Part shown: positions 8,421 to 16,585 of the stretch, piece after piece
Numbering within the stretch: the stretch's first letter is position 1
Layout: every line of letters begins with the position of its first letter
Origin: Micromonospora trifolii
GTDB lineage: Bacteria; Actinomycetota; Actinomycetes; Mycobacteriales; Micromonosporaceae
Direction of reading: 5' to 3'
DNA length: 64,000 nt
Assembly (NCBI RefSeq): GCF_022229005.1
Contig: NZ_JAKKFD010000053.1
Span: forward strand, 1 to 64,000
Program-made: the position numbers and the translations under genes
The notes under the pieces: model-generated
Database searches by the model: none
What the model was told of the DNA's origin: nothing
The model's input: the letters and a program-made list of their open reading frames with translations, nothing else

Positions 8421-10001
8421 GTGACACAGCAATCCCTCGCGACCTCGGACAAACTCGACGGCGCGGTGCTCAAGGTGGCCGGCGTCGTGGTCATTGGCGC
8501 GATCATGTCGATCCTCGACGTGACGGTGGTCAGCGTGGCGCTGCCCAAATTCCAGAGCGAGTTCGATGCGTCCTACGCCCGCGTCGCCTGGACCATGACC
8601 GCCTACACCCTGGCTCTCGCCACAGTGATCCCGCTCAGCGGGTGGGCGGCGGACCGGTTCGGCACCAAACGGCTCTACATGGTGGCGCTGGCTCTGTTCA
8701 CGATCGGGTCAGGGCTCTGCGCCATGGCCGACACGATCGGCGAACTGATCGGTTACCGGGTCCTTCAGGGCCTCGGTGGCGGCATGCTCATGCCGCTGGG
8801 CATGACCATCATGACCCGGGCGGCCGGGCCGCACCGGATCGGCCGGTTGATGGCCGTCCTCGGCATCCCGATGCTGCTGGGGCCGATCGGCGGCCCGATC
8901 CTCGGCGGCTGGCTGATCGACACCGCGAGCTGGCACTGGATCTTCCTGATCAACCTGCCGATCGGCGTTGTCGCCCTGATCTACGCGCAGGTCGCGCTGC
9001 CGAAGGACGCGCCCGAGCCGTCCGAGTCGTTCGACTTCGTCGGCATGCTCATGCTCTCGCCGGGCCTCGCCCTCTTCCTCTACGGCGTCTCGTCCCTGCC
9101 GGAGACGGGCACCTTCGCCGAGACCAAGGTCTGGGCCCCGATGCTGGTCGGCGGCGCGCTGGTCGTGGCGTTCGTGCTCTACTCGTTCAAGCCCCGGCAC
9201 CCTCTGCTCGACCTGCGGCTGTTCCGCAACCGCAGCCTGACCATCGCGTCGGTGACGATGTTCGTGTTCATCATCGCGTTCATGGGCGCCGGGCTGCTGT
9301 TCCCGAGCTACTTCCTCCAGGTGCGCGGTGAGTCGACGCTGGCCGCCGGTCTGCTGATGGCCCCGCAGGGCATCGGCGCGATGATCACCATGCCGATCGC
9401 GGGCACCCTGGCCGACCGGGTGCCGATCGGGCGCACCGTCCCGTTCGCGCTGGGGCTCATCGTCGTCGGGTTCTTCGGCTTCACCCAGGTCGACCCGCAG
9501 ACCTCGTACTGGCTGCTCGGTGGGTCGCTGTTCGTGATGGGCCTGGGCATGGGCGGCACGATGATGCCGATCATGACGTCGGCGCTGCGGACGTTGTCGG
9601 CCAACGACGTGGCCCGCGGCTCGACGCTGGTCAACATCCTCCAGCAGATCGGCGGGTCGGTCGGCGCTGCCGTGATGTCGGTGATCCTCACCAACGAGCT
9701 GAACGGCTCCCGGCCGATCCCCGGCCTGGTGGACGAGAGCGGCAAGCCGGTCACCGAGGCCGGGCTGGCCATCGCCTCTCAGCAGCGGCCGGAGCTGCTT
9801 CAGCAGATGCCGGTGGACCCGTCGCTCATCGAGCGCGGGCTCGACTTCGCCGCCAAGTCGTTCGCCAGCACGTTCTGGGTCGCGTTCGCGCTGGTCGTGC
9901 TCACGATCATCCCGGCGGCGTTCCTGCCACGCCGACGTCAGCCGGCGCAGCTCGACGACCCGCAGGGCGAGCAGATCCGGACGCCCGTCGTCATCCACTG
10001 A
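8421..10001 (+). CDS. MFS drug exporter, DHA2 (EmrB/QacA) family, 14 TM
   Basis: This 526-aa membrane protein is a proton-driven multidrug exporter of the 14-helix DHA2 branch. Motif C is visible as LLGPIGGPILGGWLID, and the first helix carries MSILDVTVVSVALPKFQ, the usual D-V-T-V-V-N-V-A-L pattern. The central loop-helix motif GWAADRFGTKRL is motif A. The GTG start at 8421 sits 4 bp after AGGAGAGTTA. No regulator is adjacent. The C-terminal tail is charged (residues 500-526). The substrate cannot be predicted. Confidence 0.9.
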   Translation: MTQQSLATSDKLDGAVLKVAGVVVIGAIMSILDVTVVSVALPKFQSEFDASYARVAWTMTAYTLALATVIPLSGWAADRFGTKRLYMVALALFTIGSGLCAMADTIGELIGYRVLQGLGGGMLMPLGMTIMTRAAGPHRIGRLMAVLGIPMLLGPIGGPILGGWLIDTASWHWIFLINLPIGVVALIYAQVALPKDAPEPSESFDFVGMLMLSPGLALFLYGVSSLPETGTFAETKVWAPMLVGGALVVAFVLYSFKPRHPLLDLRLFRNRSLTIASVTMFVFIIAFMGAGLLFPSYFLQVRGESTLAAGLLMAPQGIGAMITMPIAGTLADRVPIGRTVPFALGLIVVGFFGFTQVDPQTSYWLLGGSLFVMGLGMGGTMMPIMTSALRTLSANDVARGSTLVNILQQIGGSVGAAVMSVILTNELNGSRPIPGLVDESGKPVTEAGLAIASQQRPELLQQMPVDPSLIERGLDFAAKSFASTFWVAFALVVLTIIPAAFLPRRRQPAQLDDPQGEQIRTPVVIH

Positions 10002-10007
10002 CCGACA

Positions 10008-10047
10008 CCGCCGCGCTCGGCACCCGGTGAGGTGCCGAGCGCGGCGG
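10008..10047. terminator. Bidirectional hairpin between convergent genes
   Basis: A perfect 17-bp stem (10008-10024 with 10031-10047) closes a 6-nt loop, placed exactly between the MFS stop and the stop of the convergent DUF5709 gene. There is no U-tract, as is common in actinobacteria. Confidence 0.8.
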
Positions 10048-10055
10048 GTACGGTG

Positions 10056-10517
10056 TCAGCGCAACGGACCGTCGCCGGGCCCGTCCGGGTCCTCGACCAG
10101 GTGGATCGCCGCTTCCTCCGCGCTGGCGGCACCCGCGTCGATGCCGGCGTCCCACGCCACCGACTCGGCCTCGTCGTCCTCTCGGACGCCCTCGTCGTAG
10201 GCGACGAGGCGGCCAGCGCGTGCCTCCGGCTCGTACCCCCGGCGGGTCAGCTCGTCCTCGTCGTCGCCACCCTCGGCGTACGGGTCGACATCCGGCACCT
10301 CCTGGGCGAGGTGTTGCGCCAGGGACTCGCCAGCCCGCTCCTCGGCCGGCGTGGTGCCGAACCGGTTTGCCGCCGTCCAGTGGTCCTCGGCGATGATGCC
10401 GGTGTCGAGGGGGTCGCCGACCCGGTCGTCGTCGAGGGTGTCGGAGGCGTCCAGGACGCCGTCGTCCTCGGCCACGTTCCACTCGTCGACGGAATCCATC
10501 CGTTCGGTCTGGCTCAC
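10056..10517 (-). CDS. DUF5709 family acidic protein
   Basis: This is a 153-aa, strongly acidic, probably soluble and partly disordered protein rich in Asp and Glu, with ESLAQHLAQEVPDVDPYA in the middle and a C-terminal AAIHLVEDPDG. This matches the actinobacterial DUF5709 family, whose function is unknown. GTG at 10517 is chosen for its GGAGAC ribosome site; an upstream start at 10571 would add 18 residues without support. It has its own unit with a shared terminator at 10008-10047. Confidence 0.75.
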   Translation of the reverse strand: MSQTERMDSVDEWNVAEDDGVLDASDTLDDDRVGDPLDTGIIAEDHWTAANRFGTTPAEERAGESLAQHLAQEVPDVDPYAEGGDDEDELTRRGYEPEARAGRLVAYDEGVREDDEAESVAWDAGIDAGAASAEEAAIHLVEDPDGPGDGPLR

Positions 10518-10581
10518 GGCGGTCTCCTCTTCGTCACGGTGCAGCAAAGCGCTCAGCCTATGACCGTGCAACGCGCCCGCA

Positions 10582-10619
10582 CCCCGAGGCCTGCCCGCTG
10601 TGACGAACGGACCTCGGGG
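10582..10619 (-). terminator. Hairpin downstream of alpha/beta hydrolase
   Basis: CCCCGAGG (10582-10589) pairs perfectly with CCTCGGGG (10612-10619) across a 22-nt loop, 20 bp past the hydrolase stop on the minus strand. The long loop makes it a moderate candidate. Confidence 0.4.
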
Positions 10620-10638
10620 CGGGCGGCGCCGCTGTTGG

Positions 10639-11523
10639 TCAACGCTTCAGCAGCTCCGCCACGGCGTCGGTGAACTCCACCGGCTGCTCGATGTGCGCGA
10701 AGTGTCCGCTTCGCTCCAGCGTCACCAGCCGTGAGTCCGGAAGCCCCGCGTGCAACTGCTCCGCCCAGCGGGGGCCACAGATGAAGTCGTACGCCCCGAC
10801 GATCACCACAACGGGCACTGTGATCTCAGCGAGGTGTCCCCGCACGTCGAAGGGCGTGGGGTCCTGCGCTCCGGCCGGCGTCGCCCAGATCCGGACGGCC
10901 GCCTGGAACGGGGCGAACTCGTCCTGTCGGCCCCAGAAGTCCGCGAAGTACACAGGCAGCGCGGCGCGCAGAGCGGCCCCCAACGACTCGTCGTCCGTCG
11001 CGCCGCCGATCTGCGCGAAGGCAGCCGGGACCGCCGCCGCCTCCGGCCGGTCCGGGTGCCGCTGCGGGTAGGCGGCGAGGCCGGCCATGGCCTCGCCCCA
11101 GAACTCGGCGCCGGTGACGGGCGAGGTGTCGTACAGGGCGAGGCCGGCGATCCGGTCCGGGTGGGCGAGCGCGTACCGCTGGACGACGAAACCGCCGTGC
11201 GAGTGCCCGAGGAGGTACACCCGGGGTTCGCCGAGGTGCTCGACGACGGCGTGCAGGAACCGGACATACGTGTCGAGACGGTAATCGTCGGCGTTGTCGA
11301 GCTGCCCCGACGCGCCAGTGCCCACCGGCTCGACGTAGACCATTGTGAAGTGCGTCTCAAGGCTGGGCGTCCGCAGGTACGCCCACTCGATGCCCGGGCC
11401 GCCGGAGTGCGCCACGCAGACCGGGCCGGTGCCGGCGACGTGGTAGACCTGCCGAACGCCATCCACTGTGAACGTGTGGGCACCGGGTGCGAGGGCGCTG
11501 ACGTCGTGGCTGGTGGAACCCAT
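10639..11523 (-). CDS. Alpha/beta-hydrolase, proline-iminopeptidase-like
   Basis: The 294-aa protein has the alpha/beta-hydrolase fold. The nucleophile elbow is GHSHGGF (Ser near residue 107), the oxyanion region is AHSGGPGIEWAY, the acid is in VGAYDFICGP, and the histidine in RSGHFAHIEQP near the C-terminus. HSGGPG is the motif of proline iminopeptidase-like hydrolases, so cleavage of small peptides or esters is likely. ATG at 11523 follows GGGAG by 7 bp. Not obviously linked to its neighbours. Confidence 0.8.
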   Translation of the reverse strand: MGSTSHDVSALAPGAHTFTVDGVRQVYHVAGTGPVCVAHSGGPGIEWAYLRTPSLETHFTMVYVEPVGTGASGQLDNADDYRLDTYVRFLHAVVEHLGEPRVYLLGHSHGGFVVQRYALAHPDRIAGLALYDTSPVTGAEFWGEAMAGLAAYPQRHPDRPEAAAVPAAFAQIGGATDDESLGAALRAALPVYFADFWGRQDEFAPFQAAVRIWATPAGAQDPTPFDVRGHLAEITVPVVVIVGAYDFICGPRWAEQLHAGLPDSRLVTLERSGHFAHIEQPVEFTDAVAELLKR

Positions 11524-11637
11524 GAACTATCTCCCGATCCGAGACCCGCGCGGCGTCCGCCGACACGGCAACTGGTGCATGACACGGACCAGATGCGCGG
11601 GTCGAGGCAAAAGTTCGCTCGGTCGGGGAAGTCTTTT

Positions 11638-12561
11638 TCAGTCCAGCGCCGGGACGGGGTGGAAGAGGGTGAGTTGGCGTACCCGGCCCTCGCGCAGCAC
11701 CTGCAACCACAGCGCCGCGGGTGGGCAGTGCTCCGGGTCGTCGGGTGGGCTGATCAGGTCGGTCTCCCAGATCAGCACGTCACCGCTGGCCGCCACGTTG
11801 CGCAGCCGCTGGCGTACCCCGGCGGCCAGGTCGCGGTTCATTCCACTGATCGCCAGGTCCCGGCCACCGCGCGGGCCGCCAGGCACGATCAACTCCGCGT
11901 CCGGCCACCAGCTCTCGCGGACCACCCGCTCGAAGTCGCCGCCCATCGCCGTGGTGATCATGTCGCGGCCCTCCCGCCACCGCGAGTCGTTCGCGGCGGC
12001 GACGTCCGTGTGCGCCGCGTCCGCCGCCGTCCGCAGGCCACCGGCGAGCGCCCGGCGGGCGTGGCTGAGGCGGCTGCGGACGGTGCCGACCGGCACGCCA
12101 CACACGGCCGCGATCTGCTCGTACGAGGACGCGTCGCTGAAGTACCGCAGCAGGGTGACGAGCCGGTCAGGTTCGGACAGTTGCCCGATGGAGTGCCACA
12201 CCCAGTCGCGCATCGTGGCCCGGTCCAGTGCCTCCTCCGGGGTGGGTGTGTCGGCGGGGCGGGTGAACCACTCGGGTTCGGCGACCGGGACGGCTCGGGG
12301 CCCGCGCAACGCCATCCGGCTGTTGTTGCGGACGATGGCCCGCAGCCAGGCACCGACGGCGTTCGGGTCGCGGACCTCGCCGATGCGGCGCAGGGCGACG
12401 ACCATCGTGTCCTGCACCGCGTCCTCGGCGTCCGGCCCGTAACCGAGGACGCTCAGCGCGACGGCCCGCATCCCGGCCTCGTGCCGGGCCAGCAGCGCCC
12501 CCAGCGCAGCCGCGTCTCCCGCCTGCGCGAGCACGACCAGCTCCCCGTCACTCTGCGTCAC
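11638..12561 (-). CDS. ECF-type sigma factor with SnoaL-like C-terminal extension
   Basis: This 307-aa protein has sigma70 region 2 (residues 10-75, EDAVQDTMVVALRRI), region 4 (about 120-180, YEQIAAVCGVPVGTVRSRLSHARRA without the interruption quoted) and then about 110 residues of SnoaL/NTF2-like fold. Such fused C-terminal domains occur in ECF groups that lack a classical anti-sigma factor and are thought to modulate activity. None is encoded next door here. GTG at 12561 is preferred over an upstream TTG at 12579 because GGGAGGAC lies 8 bp before it. Target promoters unknown. Confidence 0.8.
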   Translation of the reverse strand: MTQSDGELVVLAQAGDAAALGALLARHEAGMRAVALSVLGYGPDAEDAVQDTMVVALRRIGEVRDPNAVGAWLRAIVRNNSRMALRGPRAVPVAEPEWFTRPADTPTPEEALDRATMRDWVWHSIGQLSEPDRLVTLLRYFSDASSYEQIAAVCGVPVGTVRSRLSHARRALAGGLRTAADAAHTDVAAANDSRWREGRDMITTAMGGDFERVVRESWWPDAELIVPGGPRGGRDLAISGMNRDLAAGVRQRLRNVAASGDVLIWETDLISPPDDPEHCPPAALWLQVLREGRVRQLTLFHPVPALD

Positions 12562-12831
12562 GCGTACGTCCTCCCGCAAGTCCCGGGGCGTCCCCTCTGT
12601 GGGGTTTTAGGCGGTTTACTCGGTGTCCACCGCCGCTACCAGCCTACGACGCGTGAACGTCTTGGTTCTGAGCCGATGCTGCGGGAGAGTCACGGCTCAC
12701 CGCCCCGAGGCCGACGGCGGTCGTCGGAAAGTGACACACGTCGGTCGTAGCGTGGGCGGCATGAGGACCTGCCGTGTCGAAGCCCTCTGGTGGTGCGTGG
12801 TCGGCGTCCGCGCGTTCCTCGGGGGCCCGCG

Positions 12832-13989
12832 ATGACGGAGCTGAGCTGGGCGCAGGTGTCCGCCCGACGACTACAGCGGCACCGGCTCCGCACGCCGGCG
12901 GCGAACGCGGCACCGGACGCCACACGCGTCGCCGACGTGGTGTCGGCGATCTGCGGCGCGCACGCCCAGATCGCGTCGGCCGCCGAGCTGTCCATCGGGC
13001 TGCGGGTGCCGGGCACGACCCGCGCTGTGGTTCGCCGGGCACTGTGGACGGACCGCACCCTGGTCAAGACCCGTGGGCCGCGGGGGACGGTGCACCTGCT
13101 CGCCGCCGCGGACCTGCCGATGTGGGTCGGCGCACTGTCCGCGTTGCCGGCCCCGTCGTGGGAGCGGAGTGTGGTCCTGCTGACGCCCCGGCAGACCGAG
13201 CAGGTCCTCGCGGCCATCGCCGACGCGGTCGCCGACGCCGACCTGACCACCGCCGAGCTGACCGAGGAGATCGTCGCCCGTACCGGCCCGTGGGCGGGCG
13301 ACCTGGTGATGGAGGCGTTCCAGGACAAGTGGCCGCGGTGGATCGCCGCGATGACCGCCGCCACCCGGGCCGGAGTGGTCTGCTTCGGCCCGAATCGTGG
13401 TCGGGTCAGCACGTACACCAGCCCGACCCGGTGGCTGCCCGACTTCGCGCCGATGCCCGGTCCCCCCGCCCTGGCCGCCCTGGCCCGCAGCTACCTGTAC
13501 GCGTACGGTCCGGCCACCCCGGCACAGTTCGCCCGGTGGCTGGCGGTGGCGCCGGGGTGGGCGACGTTGCTGTTCGACTCGCTGGACCTCACCGAGGTGA
13601 CGGTGGAGGGCACCCCGGCCTGGGTGTCCGCCGACGACACCGATTTTCCCGACGACCAGCCGTCCGGGTTGCGGCTGCTGCCGTACTTCGATGCGTACGC
13701 GGTCGGCTGCCACCCCCGCGAACGGCTCTTCCCCGGTGCCGCCGCCGAGCGGGCGCTCGCCGGTGGCCAGGCCGGCAACTATCCGGTGCTGCTGGTCAAC
13801 GGGGTGGTCGCCGGCGTGTGGCATCAACGCCGCTCTGGCCGCTCGATCCGCGTCACAGTCGAGCCGCTGCGGCCGCTCGATGCCGTCCAGCAGCGGGCCT
13901 TGGGGGAGGAGGTCGAGCGGGTCGGCGAGATCCTGGAGGGCAAGGCGTCGCTGACCGTCGGCACCGTCAGTGTCGGTCCGCACGCCTGA
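12832..13989 (+). CDS. Winged-helix DNA-binding protein, AlkZ/HTH_42 family
   Basis: This 385-aa protein belongs to the winged-helix HTH_42 family that includes the DNA glycosylase AlkZ, which removes crosslinked or bulky bases. Recognisable parts are the N-terminal LSWAQVSARRLQRHRL, the central LVKTRGPRGTVHLLAA, and the C-terminal YPVLLVNGVVAGVWHQRR. The exact catalytic QxQ of AlkZ is not evident, so it could be one of the many uncharacterised paralogues. ATG at 12832 is the first start of the homologous region. It is divergent from the sigma factor, with 270 bp between them. Confidence 0.7.
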   Translation: MTELSWAQVSARRLQRHRLRTPAANAAPDATRVADVVSAICGAHAQIASAAELSIGLRVPGTTRAVVRRALWTDRTLVKTRGPRGTVHLLAAADLPMWVGALSALPAPSWERSVVLLTPRQTEQVLAAIADAVADADLTTAELTEEIVARTGPWAGDLVMEAFQDKWPRWIAAMTAATRAGVVCFGPNRGRVSTYTSPTRWLPDFAPMPGPPALAALARSYLYAYGPATPAQFARWLAVAPGWATLLFDSLDLTEVTVEGTPAWVSADDTDFPDDQPSGLRLLPYFDAYAVGCHPRERLFPGAAAERALAGGQAGNYPVLLVNGVVAGVWHQRRSGRSIRVTVEPLRPLDAVQQRALGEEVERVGEILEGKASLTVGTVSVGPHA

Positions 13990-14026
13990 GGGCACGCCGG
14001 CCCACCGCCTGGGCCACGATGGGAGC

Positions 14027-14791
14027 GTGCACCCCGAACCGGTCGACCACGCGCCCCGGCAGGCGTTCCCCTGGGCGCTCCTGCGTCAGCGCTGGGAGGA
14101 CCTGACCTTCCTGCACTGGGAGGTCGCTCCGGAAGTCGTCGCGCCGTTGCTGCCCGCCGGCACTCGCCCGGACACGGTGCAGGGGGTCAGCTACGTGGGC
14201 CTGATCGGTTTCCGGATGGTCGGGCTGGGCTTCGGCCGTGGCCCGGGGGTGCCGTACTTCGGCACCTTCTGGGAAACGAACGTCCGGCTCTACTCGGTCG
14301 ACGACGCCGGCCGCCGAGCTGTCGTGTTCCGGTCGCTCGACGCGTCCCGCCTGCTGCCGGTGCTGGTGGCGCGGGCGACGCTGCGCCTGCCGTACCTCTG
14401 GTCGTCAATGCGGTTGGATCGCGACGGCGACCGCCGAAGCTACCGCTGCCGGCGGCGCTGGCCGGGGCCGGCGGGCGCGACGAGCCGGATGGCGGTGCGG
14501 GTGGGGGAGCGGATCGTCGAGCCGACAGCGCTCGAACACTTCGTCACCGCCCGCTGGGGGCTGCACACCCGGGCGTACGGGCGCACGCTGCACCTGCCGA
14601 ACTGGCATCCGAGCTGGCCGCTGCACCGGGCCGAGGTGCTGCACCTGGATGACGAGTTGATCGTCGCCGCCGGGCTGCCGACACCGGTCGGGCCGCCGGT
14701 CAGCGCCCTCTACTCGCCAGGTGTCGGCGTCAGGTTCGGCCCGCCGGTGGCGGCCCGGCCGCGTGGTGCCGGGCCGCCGGAGTCTCAGTAG
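14027..14791 (+). CDS. DUF2071 (YqjF-like) family protein
   Basis: A 254-aa protein of the DUF2071/YqjF family, with the typical start LRQRWEDLTFLHWEVAPE, then GVSYVGLIGFRM and, later, HFVTARWGLHTRAYGR. Biochemical function is unknown. GTG at 14027 matches the usual family N-terminus, although GGGAG lies unusually close to it; a GTG at 13970 overlapping the previous gene is the alternative. Its stop overlaps that of the convergent aldo/keto reductase by 7 bp. Confidence 0.75.
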   Translation: MHPEPVDHAPRQAFPWALLRQRWEDLTFLHWEVAPEVVAPLLPAGTRPDTVQGVSYVGLIGFRMVGLGFGRGPGVPYFGTFWETNVRLYSVDDAGRRAVVFRSLDASRLLPVLVARATLRLPYLWSSMRLDRDGDRRSYRCRRRWPGPAGATSRMAVRVGERIVEPTALEHFVTARWGLHTRAYGRTLHLPNWHPSWPLHRAEVLHLDDELIVAAGLPTPVGPPVSALYSPGVGVRFGPPVAARPRGAGPPESQ

Positions 14792-15762
14792 CGGCCACCC
14801 TCGGGTGCGGGCAGCGCGTCCAGGTCGGCCAGGTCCTCCGCGCTGAGCCGCACGTCAGCGGCCGCGCAGTTGTCCACCAGGTACTTAGGCGTCTTGGTGC
14901 CGGGGATCGGGATGACCTGGTCACCCTGGGCGACCACCCACGCGAGGGCGACCTGCGCGGGGCTGAAGCCGGCCCGGTCGGCGATCTCCCGGACCCGGGC
15001 CACGATGGCGAGGTTGGCGCGCAGCGCGTCCTGCTGGAAGCGCGGCAGGCCGCGCCGGAAGTCGTCGGCGGGCAGGTCGTCGAACGAGGTGAACCGCCCG
15101 GCGAGGAAACCGCGACCGAGCGGGGAGAACGGCAGGAAGGCGATGCCCTGTTCGGCGCAGTACGGCAACACCTCGGTCAACGGGTCGCGCGTCCACAGCG
15201 ACAGCTCGGACTGCACCGACGCCACCGGGTGCACCGCCTGGGCCCGCACGATCTGCGCGACAGTCACCTCGGACAGCCCGATCTGCCGGGCCTTGCCCGC
15301 CGCGACGACCTCGGCCATCGCGCCCCAGGACTCCTCGATGGGCACCTCCGGGTCGACCCGGTGCAGCTGGTAGAGGTCGACGTGGTCGGTGCCGAGCCGA
15401 CGCAGGCTCTCGTCGATCGCCGCGCGGATGTGCTCCGGGCGGCCGTTGTTACCGATCTTCGGTGAGTTGCCGGGGCCACCGGTGAGCGAGGTGGCCACCA
15501 GGCCGACCTTCGTGGCCAGCACGGCCCGCTCCCGGTGACCGTCGGCCAGCGCCCGCCCGACCAGCTCCTCGTTGGTGTACGGCCCGTACACGTCCGACGT
15601 GTCGATCAGCGTCGCGCCCAGGTCCAGTGCCTGTCGGATGACGGAGACCGACGTGTCGTCGTCGCGAGGGCCGGTGATGTCGTAGCCGTGGCTCATGCCC
15701 ATGCAGCCGAGGCCGATGACGCCGACCTCGGGCCCGGTGCTGCCCAGCGTGGTGGTTCGCAT
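14785..15762 (-). CDS. Aldo/keto reductase
   Basis: The 325-aa protein is an NADPH-dependent TIM-barrel oxidoreductase of the YajO/AKR13-like group. It has LGCMGMSHGY near the N-terminus, the catalytic tyrosine in DTSDVYGPYTNEEL, the lysine in AVLATKVGL, the active-site histidine region YQLHRVDPEVPIEE, and the C-terminal cofactor loop IPIPGTKTPKYLVDN. ATG at 15762 starts the conserved domain; a longer upstream frame to 15882 is not supported. The physiological substrate is unknown. Confidence 0.9.
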   Translation of the reverse strand: MRTTTLGSTGPEVGVIGLGCMGMSHGYDITGPRDDDTSVSVIRQALDLGATLIDTSDVYGPYTNEELVGRALADGHRERAVLATKVGLVATSLTGGPGNSPKIGNNGRPEHIRAAIDESLRRLGTDHVDLYQLHRVDPEVPIEESWGAMAEVVAAGKARQIGLSEVTVAQIVRAQAVHPVASVQSELSLWTRDPLTEVLPYCAEQGIAFLPFSPLGRGFLAGRFTSFDDLPADDFRRGLPRFQQDALRANLAIVARVREIADRAGFSPAQVALAWVVAQGDQVIPIPGTKTPKYLVDNCAAADVRLSAEDLADLDALPAPEGGRY

Positions 15763-15875
15763 GCGCCCCACGCTACGACCGGCGCGGACGGACCGCACTC
15801 GCGGTGGCGGTTCAGTAGGGTCGGGTCGGTTGTGTTGACTCTGTCTCTGTCCTGCGACTGGGAAGGAGCCGCGAG

Positions 15876-16496
15876 GTGGCAAGCAGACTGGTGGTGGGGA
15901 CGTTCCTGTCCCTGGACGGTGTGATGCAGGGCCCCGGCGGCCCCGGCGAGGACGACTCGAACGGATTCCCGCACGGCGGGTGGCTGCCGCCGCACGTGGA
16001 CGAGGGGTTCGGCGAGATCATGGGCGACGTGTTCGAGCGGGCGGACGCGATGCTGCTGGGTCGCAAGTCCTATGACACCCTCTCCGCGCACTGGCCCAAC
16101 GTCGCCGACGAGGACGGCGGCGCGAAGATCAACAGCATGCCGAAGTACGTGGCGACGCGCAGCCCGATGACCGCCGACTGGCGCAACACCGAGGTCCTGG
16201 TCGGTGAGGCCGCCGAGACCGTCGCCGTGCTCAAGCGGCGCACCGACGGCGAGCTGCTCGTGCAGGGCAGCAGCGACCTGCTGCGGACGCTGCAGACGGC
16301 GGGGCTGGTCGACGAGTACCGCCTGCTGATCTTCCCGGTCGTCCTCGGCCAGGGAAAGCGACTCTTCGCCGAGGGGGCCGCCCCGGCGGGGCTGCGGTTG
16401 ACCGGCTCGCGCACCACGGAGGCCGGCGTCGTCTATGCCACGTACGACGTGGCGGGCGAGCCCTCGTACGGCAGCGTCCTACACCCGGCACCGTGA
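15876..16496 (+). CDS. RibD C-terminal/dihydrofolate-reductase-like family protein
   Basis: This 206-aa protein has the RibD-C/DHFR-like fold: VVGTFLSLDGVMQGPGG at the N-terminus, DAMLLGRKSYDTLSAHWP, and EYRLLIFPVVLGQGKRLF near residue 150. These small NADPH-binding reductases are widespread and mostly uncharacterised. The GTG start at 15876 follows GGAAGGAG. A paralogue lies at 33339-33893. Confidence 0.85.
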   Translation: MASRLVVGTFLSLDGVMQGPGGPGEDDSNGFPHGGWLPPHVDEGFGEIMGDVFERADAMLLGRKSYDTLSAHWPNVADEDGGAKINSMPKYVATRSPMTADWRNTEVLVGEAAETVAVLKRRTDGELLVQGSSDLLRTLQTAGLVDEYRLLIFPVVLGQGKRLFAEGAAPAGLRLTGSRTTEAGVVYATYDVAGEPSYGSVLHPAP

Positions 16497-16585
16497 TCCA
16501 TGTCCGTGAGTTCGGGTGGCACGACCACGACGGCGCCGCGGCGCAGTGGACCGCGACGGAGCGGGACGTGCTGCCCCCTGGCCGG

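Noticed and set aside
10750..12750. 666-codon plus-strand open frame
   Set aside because: Antisense to the hydrolase and sigma factor genes, whose family motifs are clear on the other strand.
16497..16585. Small gene between the RibD-like and kinase/PNP genes
   Set aside because: Only 89 bp, with no start plus ribosome site; it is just the space between convergent genes.
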